From: Porites lobata
Lineage: Eukaryota; Cnidaria; Anthozoa; Scleractinia; Poritidae
DNA: 64,000 bases
Direction: 5' to 3'
NCBI GenBank assembly: GCA_942486035.1
Contig: CALNXK010000013.1
Span: 4,639,501-4,703,500 of the forward strand
The notes beneath the pieces are model-generated. The model was not told where the DNA came from and made no database searches. It was given only the letters and a program-made list of their open reading frames with translations. Position numbers and translations under genes: made by a program. Below, piece after piece: positions 12,101-22,977 of this stretch (its first letter is position 1; the number at the start of each line of letters is the position of its first letter).

Positions 12101-15100
12101 TTTCAATGGTGTTGTTGAACATCCAACTTTACCTGCTGTTTCTTGTGTAAGAGCAGTGTGGGCAGTCACAAAGTCAGCCTCCTTAAACAATGTCTCCATA
12201 TCCACTGCAATATTTAGAAAAGAATACTCTCATAAGCTTAGCTGACAAAATGACACATATTTTAAAATTTATTATCAGCATAATGACATTAAAATTTTCT
12301 AGGGATTTAGTTGTTTAACACCCATTTCTTCTCATGGTATAAAATATCAGACAGGAAAACTGTTAGGTTATGTTTTAGGTAAGATTCTCTGGTTGAAAAT
12401 GTTAAACTAAAAGTTACCGAGAACAATGAAGGTACTTAGTGTGATGTTCATTGGAAACCATACAATTTAAGCTTATGATGTCAGTTGTCACTAAGTCAAT
12501 CAAAACTTATGCTGACAAATCAGAATTGGATTCTAATGCTGATATCTTTCTGGCGATACAATAACTGCCTTCTAATGATAATATCCTAAGAGGATGATGC
12601 AAAACAAATCATCTGTATATGCAGTATGACAATATATTGACAAACAATAAAAATCTCACCATGTTCGGCTTTGGGTGTGACCATCTTTTCAACTAATTAA
12701 GACAAAATAAAATTTAAAACGTCATTAGACTTTCAGTCAGTGGAAACTTGAGCTTCAGTCATTGAATTGTTACAGCTTGTCCATGTTAAATAGAATGGGA
12801 GGTGTTGAATGGTGCATGTCACTCCAACCATACAAAGCTCTCTTAAATTTCAGTAAGCTATGTCTTTGCATTCCATGTTTTGGTGTTGGCCACAAGCCAA
12901 CAGATCTTTTCCAAGGTACACTTCAGGCAAAACACTCAAATTTAAAAAATGCACTTACGTTTGAATTCTTATAATTTCTTAATTCAATTGACTTAATACA
13001 CATTTGTACCCAGCCCCCTGCTCAATTAAAAAATGGCTTATTGAGTGATGGCAAAAGTGTAACTCCAAGACAATCTGGGAATTCTGTATTGCCATGCCGT
13101 GGAGTCTGGTACTGGATTCTTAACAGGTACTGGATTCCAGAGTTGGAACTTGGATTATCCAAAGGATTTTTCATTCCTTGAGCTGAATGCCAGATTCCAA
13201 AGCCCAAGATCCCCCATTCCAGAAGCAAAAATTTCCAAGATGGTGAAATCTGGATCACCTTACAATAAAAACTGGCTAGAAGGGGTAACATGATCAGCTT
13301 GTCAGTGATTAAACCTACCTTCCTCAAGGAACTGTAAAACAAACCTGAAATACCCCATGGGATGGGTAAAGAGGTACTTAAATGAAACGAAAAATTAAAT
13401 GAAACCAAAAAATGTATCCACAGGGGAGGGAAGGGTATTTCACTTAAAATCAGAGACTATTGACACTGCTGCATTATAATTGGAGATTGGCTCACCATTT
13501 TCTGGCTTCTTTTCGACGTCAGCATACAAAAATCTTGCAACACCAAATGGAGCAAGTCTTTGTGCCACTGCAACACCTGAAGGATATGATGAATTACAGC
13601 TACTAATAACCAAATAAATAACAATTAAATAAATAAAATAATGATTTTGATGGTACCAAATAAACATAAAGAGTCTGTGGCTCTTTGTATCTACCAGTTC
13701 CCTGGTGTCATTGGATTTTGGAATTGTTGGTTTTCAAGAAAGGGAAAATGGGTGTGGGTAAAGAAAAAAAACCTCTTGAAGAAAGGAAGAGAACCAACAA
13801 CAGAATCAACTCAAACATCACATTGTCTCTGCGATTCAAAATATGAAGCCATTTTGGTGGGAGTGAGTGCTTCCACCACTACACTACTCTTGCTTGTTCC
13901 CCACGGCATACATGTAAGTAAATACCCAGTATATGACAAAGTGCTTAACAACAAGTAAAGGACTTAGGTATTAATTTACAAATACACAATAGCCTGCTCT
14001 CCAGTGGGCTTGATTAGCTTAATGCATGGAGCATTGCATTCAATCATCACAAACATCAGGGTAACGATACTGGGTCAAGCCTAATTTTTTTCAGGTTCTT
14101 TTTGAACCACTTAGGTTGTTTATTCAACTGCTAGGATCATTTCCACTTCCATGTCCACTTCTCGCTTGGTTTCTCTTAGAAATATGACGCATTTTGACAA
14201 GAGAGTCTAGTAGACAATTAGAAATGACTTAGGGCTTTTACAGGCTCTCTGAATTAAACAGGAAGTATGTTAACAAAAAATACCAACCAATTCTTCCAAA
14301 TCCAACGATTCCAACAGTGCTACCCATCAATGTTGGCCCGCACATCCATAGTGGCTTCCAAGTGCCCCACCCACCACTGTAAACACACAAGCAGAAAATA
14401 AAAATACTGGGTTAAAAAAGAACAAATAACATCTTATAATGCATAATGTAGTGATGAAGCTGTATGGCCTTGAGTAACTTGCAAAAGCAGAAACTGTTTT
14501 CTCACGGTCGGTTTTCACTTGCTGAAGAATAGCACAGAACCTACAGTACATTAATAGCATGACAGCTTTGTAACAATTATCCATACCAAATTTGTCAACA
14601 AACTAGTGTCGCAGACAAGGAAGAGGATTTTGTACAGGATTTAACAACTTACTTTTTCACTTCTGCAGCTGCTTCAATCAATCGTCGCTGAGTAGCCAAA
14701 AGTAAGGCCACTGTCAGGGTGGCCTACAACAAAATACATAATTGTTAATATTATAACTATTTTACAAATATTTTAGCAAACAAATTGATAAATTTTATAA
14801 TCTGCACTGTAAGGAAAAATTCAAAAGAATTTACTTAAATTAAGAATGGTTTTCCTAACTTCTAATCCAAAACTGTAATGACCTTTAAATACTAGAAAGA
14901 GATTCTTTCTACCCTACATGTACATGCAGGCATTTTTGAGGAAACAGTGGGGCACTAAGAATTCAAGCAGGTTGTGGTGCAGAAGACACAGGAGACAAGA
15001 AAGGGGCCAGGGATACATGAGTGGTTCACTACTACGGCTAAGTTACAAGAACAGCAGTGGTATGACAGAATGGGGGCAATTGTGTTTTCTGGCATCTGCA

Positions 15101-18100
15101 TCCACATCCATCTGATTAAGTGGTGGTTATGTTATGGGTAAACATCTGATCTCAGGTTAAATCAGAACAATTATTCAATCTAGGTTAAATGTGTTACCAC
15201 AATTCTACCTACAATTGCCAACAAGATTGATGAGATGTTGTCTTCAAATGGGGTAACTTCAGAGAACATTTCTGCACCCCTCCCCTCTGACCTCCATTCT
15301 AATTGTAAGTTCCAGGGTGTTTGTTGTTTTCAACAGGTAGCAGCCTCGAACAGTGGCACAACACTGCATGGAGGGGATGGGGAAAGAAAAGCCTTATTTT
15401 TCCTTTTTTAACTTGGCAAAACATTTGAAAAGCCCTCAGGGCAAAGTGTCTCAACTAATTTTGTCACCAGTTTTAGGTTAATCTACAGCTGTAAGTTAAA
15501 GTTGTAAGTAAATGACTGCATAATCAAATTGTACCTAGTAGTACATTAATTGTACAGAGAACATTAATTTTAATTAAGGTTAAATTTTTAATTTTTGTGT
15601 GTTTTGAGACAGTTAGTTTTATGTTTGGGTTACTAATGTTTTTAAAACAAGACATTTAAATTGACTTACAGTTGCATCTGTTAGCACTCCTGGAGTATGA
15701 CCCACAGGAATCCCTCTACACAATCAAACATCAAAATAATTATGCAAATGAAAATTACTCAGAGAACATTGATGGCAGTGTATGTCTATAAATTAAAAGA
15801 GAAATTCATTTTGACCATTATATTTATTTATGATGGTTGTATCAGAGAATGACAATGGCAGTTTATGTCTATAAATTAAAAGAGAAATTCATTTTGACCA
15901 TTACATTTATCTATGATGGTTGTTAATTGACTGTAATTGCCTAATGAAAGTACTAAATACAGTCGGGGGGGACTGAGAAACAATTACAGTAAAAGCTAGT
16001 GGTCAGGCCACTCTTTGATCAGGGTCAGCCAGGGGGGTAGTAGTATACCAGTATACCCGAAAAAAATTTGCCAAAATACCCAAAAATACCCAAAATTCAT
16101 CCAAATATACCCAAAATTCTCCCCAGGTATACTTTACACCTGAAATTCAAAGAAAGTGATATACCGAATACCCGTATTTAAGCTGCAATATACCGTATAC
16201 CCAATTTAAAAAGCCCCTGTATACCGTATACCCAAAAACCCTGGCCGACCCTGTTTGATAATTCTAGAAATCTAGTTAACAATCCATATCATTGAACCAC
16301 GAACTCTCCATTTGCTTGCAACAAACAATATTATTTGTGCTGATGTTCTACCTTTTTGCAGCTTCTGGCAAACTGACATGATCAAACCCTACTGACATTG
16401 TGCTCACGACCTTGAGCTGTGGACCTGCGTAATGTGTAAATAAAAAATTTATGTAACATAGATTTATTCAAACTCAGATCAAAGTTAAATGATGTATAGA
16501 GTGCCCCTTGTTTCTCTTCAAAGTAAAGAAAAAAGATTGAGATAAAGAGTGTCTGATGTGGTGAACTTGAAAAATGTGGATCACAGCTCGGATGGGGACA
16601 GTTCTCAAAGTAGGAGATGAAATTGGTCAAAAATTTTTAATGGAAAATACACGCAAACAACCTGAACGAGTGTTTACATAATTTCTTAGCTTATAAAAAA
16701 TCCCTTTATCATTCATTTGATGGTGCTAATAAACTAATAAAGAGTGTCTGATGTCAAAAAAAGCTTTGCACGAAAGTCTACATTTGTTAATCGCAATTAT
16801 TTTTGAATGGATGACTTCATTTGGGTGTAGAATGGTGCAAATAAACCTTGTCGTTAAAAAACGTGGGTCTCAGAGGTCTCGGAGGGGTCAAATACAAAAC
16901 TGATTTTGGCCCAATCTCAAAATCTTTGAAGCATTTTTGATGGGTCTCAAAAGTCTCGTTTTCAGGTGATTTTTCCACCTTGGAGTCTCAAATTTGAATT
17001 TGAAAAATGCTGGGTCTCAGAGTCTCATATTTGTGTTTTTTTCTTCCCGTTTGGTCTCCAGGAGTCGAATTTTTAGAGTTCATGAGTACAGCTTATCAAA
17101 CTGAGCAAGTATTACAGATTAATACAAAAAAAAAATAAGACATAACAAAGCAAATAATATAGAAAAAACAACACTGAACCATCATTTTTTTGAACTCAAT
17201 TGATGTGCAAAACGTTCTGGCTTCTTAAAAAGATGGCAAAGAATGTGTCACAACCCCACTAATGATGTTTTCACCAAGGCTCTTCCACGAAAAAAAGGCT
17301 CATCAATGGATTAGCTGGCATGAACCTTTTTGATAAGAGTGCTTCACCAGTTTATGAAGAATTTGTCCAAGGATTTCTACGTTATAGTTTTAAACAACAC
17401 ATGAAGAACAGCCATGGTGTGTATTGAACACTAACCAGCAGCATCAAGTAACTCGGCATCAATCTTCTCCGTAAGGAGGCAGTAAAGTCCATCCACACCA
17501 GACACTCGGTTTAGAAGTTCACCTCTGGGAATAGGGTCATCTGAGTCCCAATGATCCAAATCACAGCTTTTAATAATGAATGAATAGTTTAAATATTAAC
17601 TTGGAGAATAGGATGTACTGAAGAGTACTGGAAAGTTTTAAGTGTTGAAATAATTTAATAAATGCTTGCCCTTAAATAACTGAAGATCTGGTCTTTGTCT
17701 TTCAAATACAGCCGAACCTCCAATAACAGCTACCACATACAACGGCCGGTTTCTTCAGCAACTGAAGAATGTCAAGAATGGTCATGAAATTTGATCGATA
17801 TGGTGTGCTGATGATTAATCGCAGCAACTGTATTTTGATTGTGTTCCATTTATACTGCTTCAGTATAAGCAAAAATTGTCTTTGATGCTTATAGCGAATG
17901 TTGCCATGAACTTAACACAATAAACATGTTGTACTCTCTAAAAAATTTGTCATATTACACCCCTACCTCGCCATAACGGCCACCTCTCCACAACTGCCAC
18001 TTTCTTCTGTCCGCAAGGAGGCCATTGTGGAGAGCTTCGACTATAAATTTAAGGCTCTAACCAGGCACGGACCCATACTGGTTCCACCGTTTTTCAGAAA

Positions 18101-18772
18101 TCGGACAGATTTTTTGTAATAAATATATTTTTAGTGAAAAACTTTCAGTTTTCCAAGTTGAAATCTGGAAACGGTTTGGACAGTCAGTAAATATCCTGTC
18201 TGAATGACTCAGAAACCCAAGAAAGAGGACTTTGGGGAGTTAAAATCATGTTTGCATGATAAACAGCATTTCACACAAAAGGAAAGATAAGTGTGAGTTC
18301 TAGGGTTAGCCTGCTACCTTCCCCTACCGCTCTAGTAACTCTCAGTCTCCATGTAAACAGATACATCCTTAATTAGTTTACCTCTCTTCAGTGAAAAAAA
18401 TAAACAAACATATAACTAAACAAAAGCTTCTAGCGTACTCGTGCAATTCCAGTGAGCTTTAAAAGACTATAAAGTACAACATTCGTCGAGTCTGTGTTTT
18501 AATACTGACAAGTAAAAGGGGAGTAAGGTCTTACCATTAATTAATTTAATTAACAAAAGAATAGACAAATGACTACTGTACGTGCTGTTTTCCTCGAACC
18601 GCAAATAGTGTAATTTTAACATATTCAAAAAGTCTGTCTTAAGGAGCCACCGAAAAAGCACAAAGATACCTCATTCAAAAACTTCTCACCTTTTAGAATC
18701 CTTGAGAATTTCTATGGCAGCTTGTGGTACTCTTCGTGTGACGAGAATCTTGTGTCTTCGTTCGCTTGCCAT
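9138..18772 (-). CDS. GRHPR: glyoxylate/hydroxypyruvate reductase, 13 exons, complete
   Basis: The enzyme reduces glyoxylate to glycolate and hydroxypyruvate to D-glycerate with NAD(P)H. Coding exons from 5' to 3' are 18772-18690, 17566-17436, 16424-16352, 15715-15670, 14723-14653, 14376-14288, 13576-13496, 12692-12660, 12204-12133, 11408-11345, 11050-10993, 9761-9689 and 9259-9138. All junctions are GT-AG, and the phases join into 331 codons plus TGA (human GRHPR has 328). Family marks include MSVGFDH, the GGWGTWKPLW loop (Trp138, Trp141), the dinucleotide-binding GFGRIG (160-165), and the catalytic triad Arg248 (SRGG), Glu277 (VPEPL) and His296 (LPHIGSA). The start has a good context (AACATGG). 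The C-terminus is AKL, a consensus type-1 peroxisomal signal, whereas human GRHPR ends LKL. Introns carry MITEs at 11697-11849, 16020-16253 and 17709-18043. Exon borders were set by eye; the small exon 8 (33 nt) is the least certain, but its phase and length fit. Confidence 0.93.
10490..10860. repeat. probable dispersed repeat in GRHPR intron 11
   Basis: The stretch has words such as TCCAACAATCTTCGATCC and GCTGAATGTTGTTGGA that are partly inverted around a TTGTTGCGTGG centre. It resembles the CCAACAATGTTGG-rich DNA at 52300-52680. Two overlapping plus-strand ORFs here have no recognisable domain and are read as chance. Confidence 0.3.
11697..11849. repeat. palindromic MITE in GRHPR intron 9
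   Basis: The left arm starts ACATAGACCATAAGCAAG and runs through TTTACCCTCCAATATTTTGC. The right arm, read on the minus strand, starts ACATAGACCATAATGCACC and continues TTTAACCCTCAAAATTTTG. Arms are about 48 bp with a short spacer. A partial duplication of the right end (GGTGCATTATTGTCTA) follows to about 11880. It has no coding capacity. I recall a very common coral repeat with these ends, unverified. Confidence 0.7.
15760..15923. repeat. tandem duplication, two copies of about 82 bp
   Basis: Copy one (about 15760-15842) and copy two (about 15843-15923) share TATGTCTATAAATTAAAAGA, GAAATTCATTTTGACCATTA and TATGATGGTTGT in the same order. There are only a few substitutions, for example TTATATTTATTTA against TTACATTTATCTA. 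The duplication lies in GRHPR intron 3 next to exon 4 and appears recent. No function is inferred. Confidence 0.8.
16020..16253. mobile_element. MITE with TATACC tandem interior and 6-bp TSD
   Basis: The ends are inverted: CAGGGTCAGCCAGGG on the left and CAGGGTCGGCCAGGG read inward on the right (14 of 15). The flanks are identical TTTGAT (16014-16019 and 16254-16259). The 234-bp interior is a degenerate array of TATACCC/AATACCC units, with GTATACCGTATACCC toward the right and GTATACCAGTATACCC on the left. It lies in GRHPR intron 3. The superfamily is uncertain: 6 bp is not the usual duplication length for hAT, Tc1/mariner or Harbinger. Confidence 0.75.
16861..17085. repeat. dispersed GGTCTC-rich repeat, copy 1
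   Basis: This GRHPR intron-2 stretch contains repeated GGGTCTCA words and a block AAAGTCTCGTTTTCAGGTGA TTTTTCCACCTTGGAGTCTC. A near copy lies at 19105-19170 (AAGTCTCGTTTTCGGGTGA, then TTGGAGTCTCGC). Two independent copies of the block indicate a dispersed element. Neither copy has a recognisable ORF. Confidence 0.5.
17709..18043. mobile_element. pogo/Tigger-like MITE, complete copy
   Basis: The left end is CAGCCGAACCTCCAATAACA and the right end read inward is TAGTCGAAGCTCTCCACAA. Both are diverged forms of a CAGTCGAACCTC terminus. TA flanks both sides (17707-17708 and 18044-18045). The body matches the element at 1-748. It is 335 bp, non-coding, and sits in GRHPR intron 1. Confidence 0.65.
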
Positions 18773-19074
18773 GTTCCGCGCGAGAGTAGAGTTTACAACA
18801 CGTCTGCTGACAAAACCACGGCACAGCCGAGCAAAAGGAGCGTAAGACATAGCAAATCAACCACAGAGAAATAAAACGACTGTAAAAAACTTCTGGTGGC
18901 AGACGGGACGCGATCAAACGTGAAACAAGTCAGTATACCCACCCGAAAAGATGATCTGATATCTGAAGAAAGAGCCAGGCGTTTCTTCTTAGCCGGGTAA
19001 CCTGGACACTAGGTTCTTTGGGGCGTACCTTTGGGCGTGCAAAGGGGTGTCGCCTTTGGACCTTATTTGAGCGT

Positions 19075-19180
19075 GTCTCAGAAAATTTTTGCCCGATTTC
19101 GAAAGTGAGGTCTCGAAGTCTCGTTTTCGGGTGATTTTGCGTCTTGGAGTCTCGCAAATTCTCGAATTTGCCATTCTATA
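19075..19180. repeat. dispersed GGTCTC-rich repeat, copy 2
   Basis: This copy sits just upstream of GRHPR and matches the block at about 16935-17000 (AGTCTCGTTTTC, GGTGATTTT, TTGGAGTCTC). The nearby ORFs (18930-19157 and 18989-19252, minus; 19144-19398, plus) run across the repeat and are not supported as genes. Confidence 0.45.
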
Positions 19181-19924
19181 CCCCCACCAATGTTGCCCAT
19201 AAAATGTCAAATAAGCCATTTTCGAGTTGCCCCGGGCGAGGCCCGAGTGCAAAGCTTTTTAGTCTCATTTTGAAGGTAAGACGTTTTAGAACTCGGAAAT
19301 GGCGGCAAAAGACTAATTTTAGCATTTTTCATCAAAAGAGGTACGTAAAGCTGCGTGTAGAATGGCGGACTGGACAGTCCTCACTAACTTCCTTTTAAAC
19401 ATGCAAGAGTATGGGGGTGGAGTCATTTTGAATGGCAATTATGGCAAATGAGATTCAATCAAAACAGCAAGTAGCAGACAATTTTCGCCTAGTCTGCGAA
19501 TCGATTGCAGCCGCACTCTCATCTAGGCTTTGTTAGATTGTGCTCGCAAAAGTAGCATGATATGCTACTAGCCGTGCTCGTATATTTTTAACATTATGCC
19601 ACTAATTATGCTAGTTTTTGTAAATTATGATCAATTTAGCAAAAAATGCAGAAATTATGCTTCTCTTTTTCACTGTAAAGTAAATTTTGCAAAACACCTG
19701 AATAACTATGCAATAGACAAGTAAATGGCAAGCACATTTAGCGGGATAAAGTTACATTTAGAAACTCTACCAGTTCACTATAAATTCCCTGGCTATTATC
19801 ACTGTATGCTTCTGTTGTCACAAACGCCATCAATCGCAATCTTGGGTACATGTAACCAAGCAAGTTATGCGCACGCATTGAGTCCTGTGGAAAGAGTCCT
19901 TGGTCACTTCCAAAACTTGGTTAC

Positions 19925-20134
19925 TAGACTGTTCACAGTCCCCTATTTTTTCGTGAGACCGTTTAGATATACCGCGTCTTCTTGATTTTCAAATGTACCG
20001 AGTGGGTGGACGTCGGGGATTATCCGCCCCCTGCTCCCTAAGTAGTTTTGACACTCATGGAAGATGGCAGCCCGTAACGCAAAGCGCTCGATCTCGGTGA
20101 TCTTACGGAAAAATAGAGGACTGTGAACAGTCTA
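19925..20134. mobile_element. MULE-like MITE with perfect 9-bp TSD
   Basis: The ends are inverted: TAGACTGTTCACAGTCCCCT on the left and TAGACTGTTCACAGTCCTCT read inward on the right. The match extends through TATTTTTYCGT, about 30 bp in all. The flanking 9-mers CTTGGTTAC (19916-19924 and 20135-20143) are identical. A 9-bp duplication points to a Mutator-like transposase. The interior contains GATCTCGGTGATCTTACGG and no ORF. Confidence 0.8.
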
Positions 20135-20884
20135 CTTGGTTACATGATCAATGATAATATTTTGTGCTGAGAAACTAGTCAAAAGTGCAAATTATGTTAG
20201 CAATGTTTTTTTTCGGGAAAGAGATGAATATTATATGCTCGTAATGACAAATTATGCCAAAAATTACCCTGGCACAATCTATCAACGCCTACTTTCATCC
20301 CCAGCCCCCGCAACCTCTTCCAAATAAGCAAAAATTGAGCGCTTTTTAAGACCAAAGTCGTTTTATACACATATCAAACTACGAAAAACAACGGAAAAAA
20401 TTTGGTGTCATATGCACTTTAAAAATGGGAACCCATTTCGTCAAATGTCAAATGCGACTGGAAGCCATGTGAGACAGAAGTTTCGAAGTTTCGCCATGCC
20501 TCGCAGATTTTTTTTTACTATTACGCAAAATAGAGCCTAGACTCAGGTTTCCACATTTTCGGCGCGTTCTCCTCAGTAAACGTTTAAGAGTTGGGAGGGG
20601 TGGAAGGGGGGGGGGTGCAGCGTATAAAAGTCTAGGTAAAATTGCCAACAGGCTTAGAAGCGTTTCCAATCCCTTCCATCTCTTTATCTGAATGAACAAA
20701 CGCCAGAGGAAAGGAAGGGTCGGCGTGGAATAACGAGGCTGACTAAAGAGCAGAGGCGATCCCCGATTTTCGTCCAGACTTCTCTTGAAGTACCTCGTTC
20801 CAAAGAGCGCTTGGAGCGAGTCCACGACAGGACATACAAGAGTTGACTGGACATGAGGTATAATTGCAACTAGATACATCAGTC

Positions 20885-21267
20885 TTATAAGACACCGCGC
20901 AATACAAAAAAATGGAAACCTTTCTTTTCCTCGCTGGGTCTTGTCTCCTAACTCCAAAAACATAAATTAGTGCACCTACTATGAGTATTTATATTACTTT
21001 CACCACAAAGAAAGAAAAAAAAAATGTTAAAATTAATTATAGATTATACTAAGTACAGTAATATATGGAATTACCATTGCTGTAACGTATTTTAATATTT
21101 GTAAGTATATTGCCATGTAAGTGTGTAAATTCGCTATTTGTTTTTTTTTTTTTGTTACTTTATTTGTTACTTTTTTTTATTATTATTACTTTATTTATTT
21201 TGTTTAATTTTTATTTTTTTTTTGTGTGTGTATTACTTGCAATAAAAATAAAAATAAAAAAAAAAAA
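20885..21267 (+). mobile_element. poly(A) retroposon with 17-bp target duplication
   Basis: The 17-mer AACTAGATACATCAGTC occurs at 20868-20884 and again, identical, at 21268-21284. The 383-bp segment between them ends in an A-rich tract (about 21238-21267) that begins with AATAAA repeats. A long direct repeat together with a 3' poly(A) is the signature of LINE-machinery retroposition. The body is AT-rich with long T runs and no coding frame. It is neither an obvious SINE (no tRNA-like head) nor a recognisable LINE, so it may be a 5'-truncated copy of an mRNA 3' untranslated region. Confidence 0.75.
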
Positions 21268-21325
21268 AACTAGATACATCAGTCAGGAATGTACACACAG
21301 CATAGTCCTCTTTTTTAGTTATCTC

Positions 21326-21368
<43 letters not shown>
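21326..21368. repeat. (ATT)n microsatellite
   Basis: About 14 uninterrupted ATT units. Such tails are common at LINE 3' ends, but no LINE 3' stem-loop is visible to its left. On the minus strand it would read as (AAT)n. Confidence 0.85.
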
Positions 21369-21371
<3 letters not shown>

Positions 21372-21847
21372 AGGCGTAGCCAACAATTTTTCCAGAGGTA
21401 CGCACAGTTTTCCAAATCCCCTTGCAGCTTCCCCCTCTCCCACGCACACACACGTACCTTGTCCGTTGTTTTAGAAAAAAAACATATTCCAAAGAAGAAC
21501 TATAGTTAAATTTGTCAAATTTGCCTTTACATGTAAACCGAATACAGAAAACATATGGTGCTAGGATTATCCGCCTTCTAGGATCTTCCTGGTAATTAAC
21601 CTGAGAATCAGGCCCAATTTTAGCAGCTTCCATACACTCGCTCTTACGTGGTCTCGCTGAATATTATTTAATGAGACGAAAATAGAGCTTGATCTCAGGT
21701 TACCTGGTACTATAATCTTCCTCCCTCCATGTAAGACTCAATTGATTTCATGCCAAAAACGTGGTCAATCGTATTCCATAAAGATAGTCCGCAAAATTAA
21801 AAGAAGCTATAATCGGATCTTCCATAATCACGAGTTTTTAACGGAAA

Positions 21848-22238
21848 CAGGGGCACCCAACGAGAATATAGTTCAAAACCACTTAAACATAGCATTGTCA
21901 AACGTATTTTAGTATTTAAACGCTAAATATGGGCATATTTTTATCCCCTAAAAATTTTTCATCTCTTCGGATTTCCTAGCTGAAAGTCTAGTGATCAGAA
22001 AATTATAGGAATCAAAACTTACCTTTTCGAAAATTTCAGCCCAAAAAAAGGCTCCCGAAAATTCTAGGTGACCTTTTAAAAATCCGTTAAAAATGGGCAA
22101 TTATAGTTATTTTTAGATGTTCGAAAATCCTAGGAGAGGCAGGCAAGCAAAAAGTTTACAACAAATGTTCCGAAAATTCTAGATCTCAAATCGTCTTCCG
22201 AACAGATATTTTCCGAAAATTGTCGTTGGGTGCTCCTG
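21848..22238. mobile_element. inverted-repeat DNA element (391 bp)
   Basis: The ends are CAGGGGCACCCAACGA and, read inward from the right, CAGGAGCACCCAACGA (15 of 16). The flanks ACGGAAA and ACAGAAA (6 of 7) may be a decayed target duplication. Internal CGAAAATTCTAGG-type words recur four times. The ORF at 22230-22619 starts inside the right end and runs out of the element, so it is not a transposase. Confidence 0.65.
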
Positions 22239-22802
22239 ACAGAAAGACCACATAATCCTAGCAGCGAATTAATGCCTGTAAAAAAGGGGACCCCAATACA
22301 AGGTATCTACTCGAAAAACCAAAATGGCATCCCGCAACAGATTTTCCAAGTGAATCATAACAAGCCAAGAGAGAACAAGATTATTCTCCGTTTAACGTGC
22401 CAATTTTGCATGCCCATCACCGTGACAGACATGCTTGCATGTATGAAAATACAACGTATGTACGTGTATGTGACTATAGATAGTATGATCAGATTCCATA
22501 TCAATAGATTCAGTCATAGATTATATCTGTGTTCTTTTAAGTTTCTTAGTTTAGCCAGTCGCTTGAATTTGCCGCCCCTTGAAAACATAAGTTTAAGATT
22601 TATTTCTTCAAGAGACTGAAAACGTCAACGTTTCACGCCCTGTTCACTTTTTTGCGCCGTCCCCGGTATCTGAACGCCTTGAACAGGCTCCTTTTCTATA
22701 CTTCTACAAGTAAAATCCCTACCCTTTCAAATACTTGAATCCTGAAAAAGGTAAAACAAAAGAAGCAAGGCTGATTTCAGGCTGATTTTACAGTCGGGAA
22801 TA
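22239..22802. other. unassigned, contains an unsupported 129-codon ORF
   Basis: The ORF at 22230-22619 (plus) has no recognisable domain, begins within a MITE terminus and lacks supporting splice or polyadenylation context. Nothing else is seen. Confidence 0.25.
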
Positions 22803-22977
22803 TATATATATTTGGGAAGGTTCGGCCTTCCTTCTTTAGGGTCTTACATAAGATGAAAAGGTTAAGCTAAGACGTTATGATTTGAAAATAATATTTTCAA
22901 ATTTTAACGTCTTAGGCTAACCTCATCATTATATGTAAGACCCTGAAGAAGGAAGGCTGTGCCTTCCGAAATATATA
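22803..22977. repeat. full-length foldback element, arms about 84 bp
   Basis: Left arm 22806-22889 and right arm 22893-22976 are inverted copies over nearly their whole length, with a 3-bp centre. Paired words include GGGTCTTACATAAGATGA with TCATCATTATATGTAAGACCC, and AAGACGTTATGATTTGAAAAT with ATTTTCAAATTTTAACGTCTT. Each arm also contains a small hairpin (GGAAGGTTCGGCCTTCC). The ends are TATATAT. Confidence 0.75.

Noticed and set aside
13022..13408. 128-codon minus-strand ORF
   Set aside because: It lies in GRHPR intron 7 between two well-fitted exons and has no domain; part of it mirrors a short internal repeat (GGTACTGGATTC).
20448..20963. 171-codon minus-strand ORF, the longest in the window
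   Set aside because: It runs across the 17-bp target duplication and the retroposon border at 20884, contains a poly-Pro run that mirrors a G-rich tract, and shows no domain.
21110..21379. 89-codon plus-strand ORF
   Set aside because: It is a translation of T-rich and (ATT)n low-complexity DNA crossing the retroposon border.
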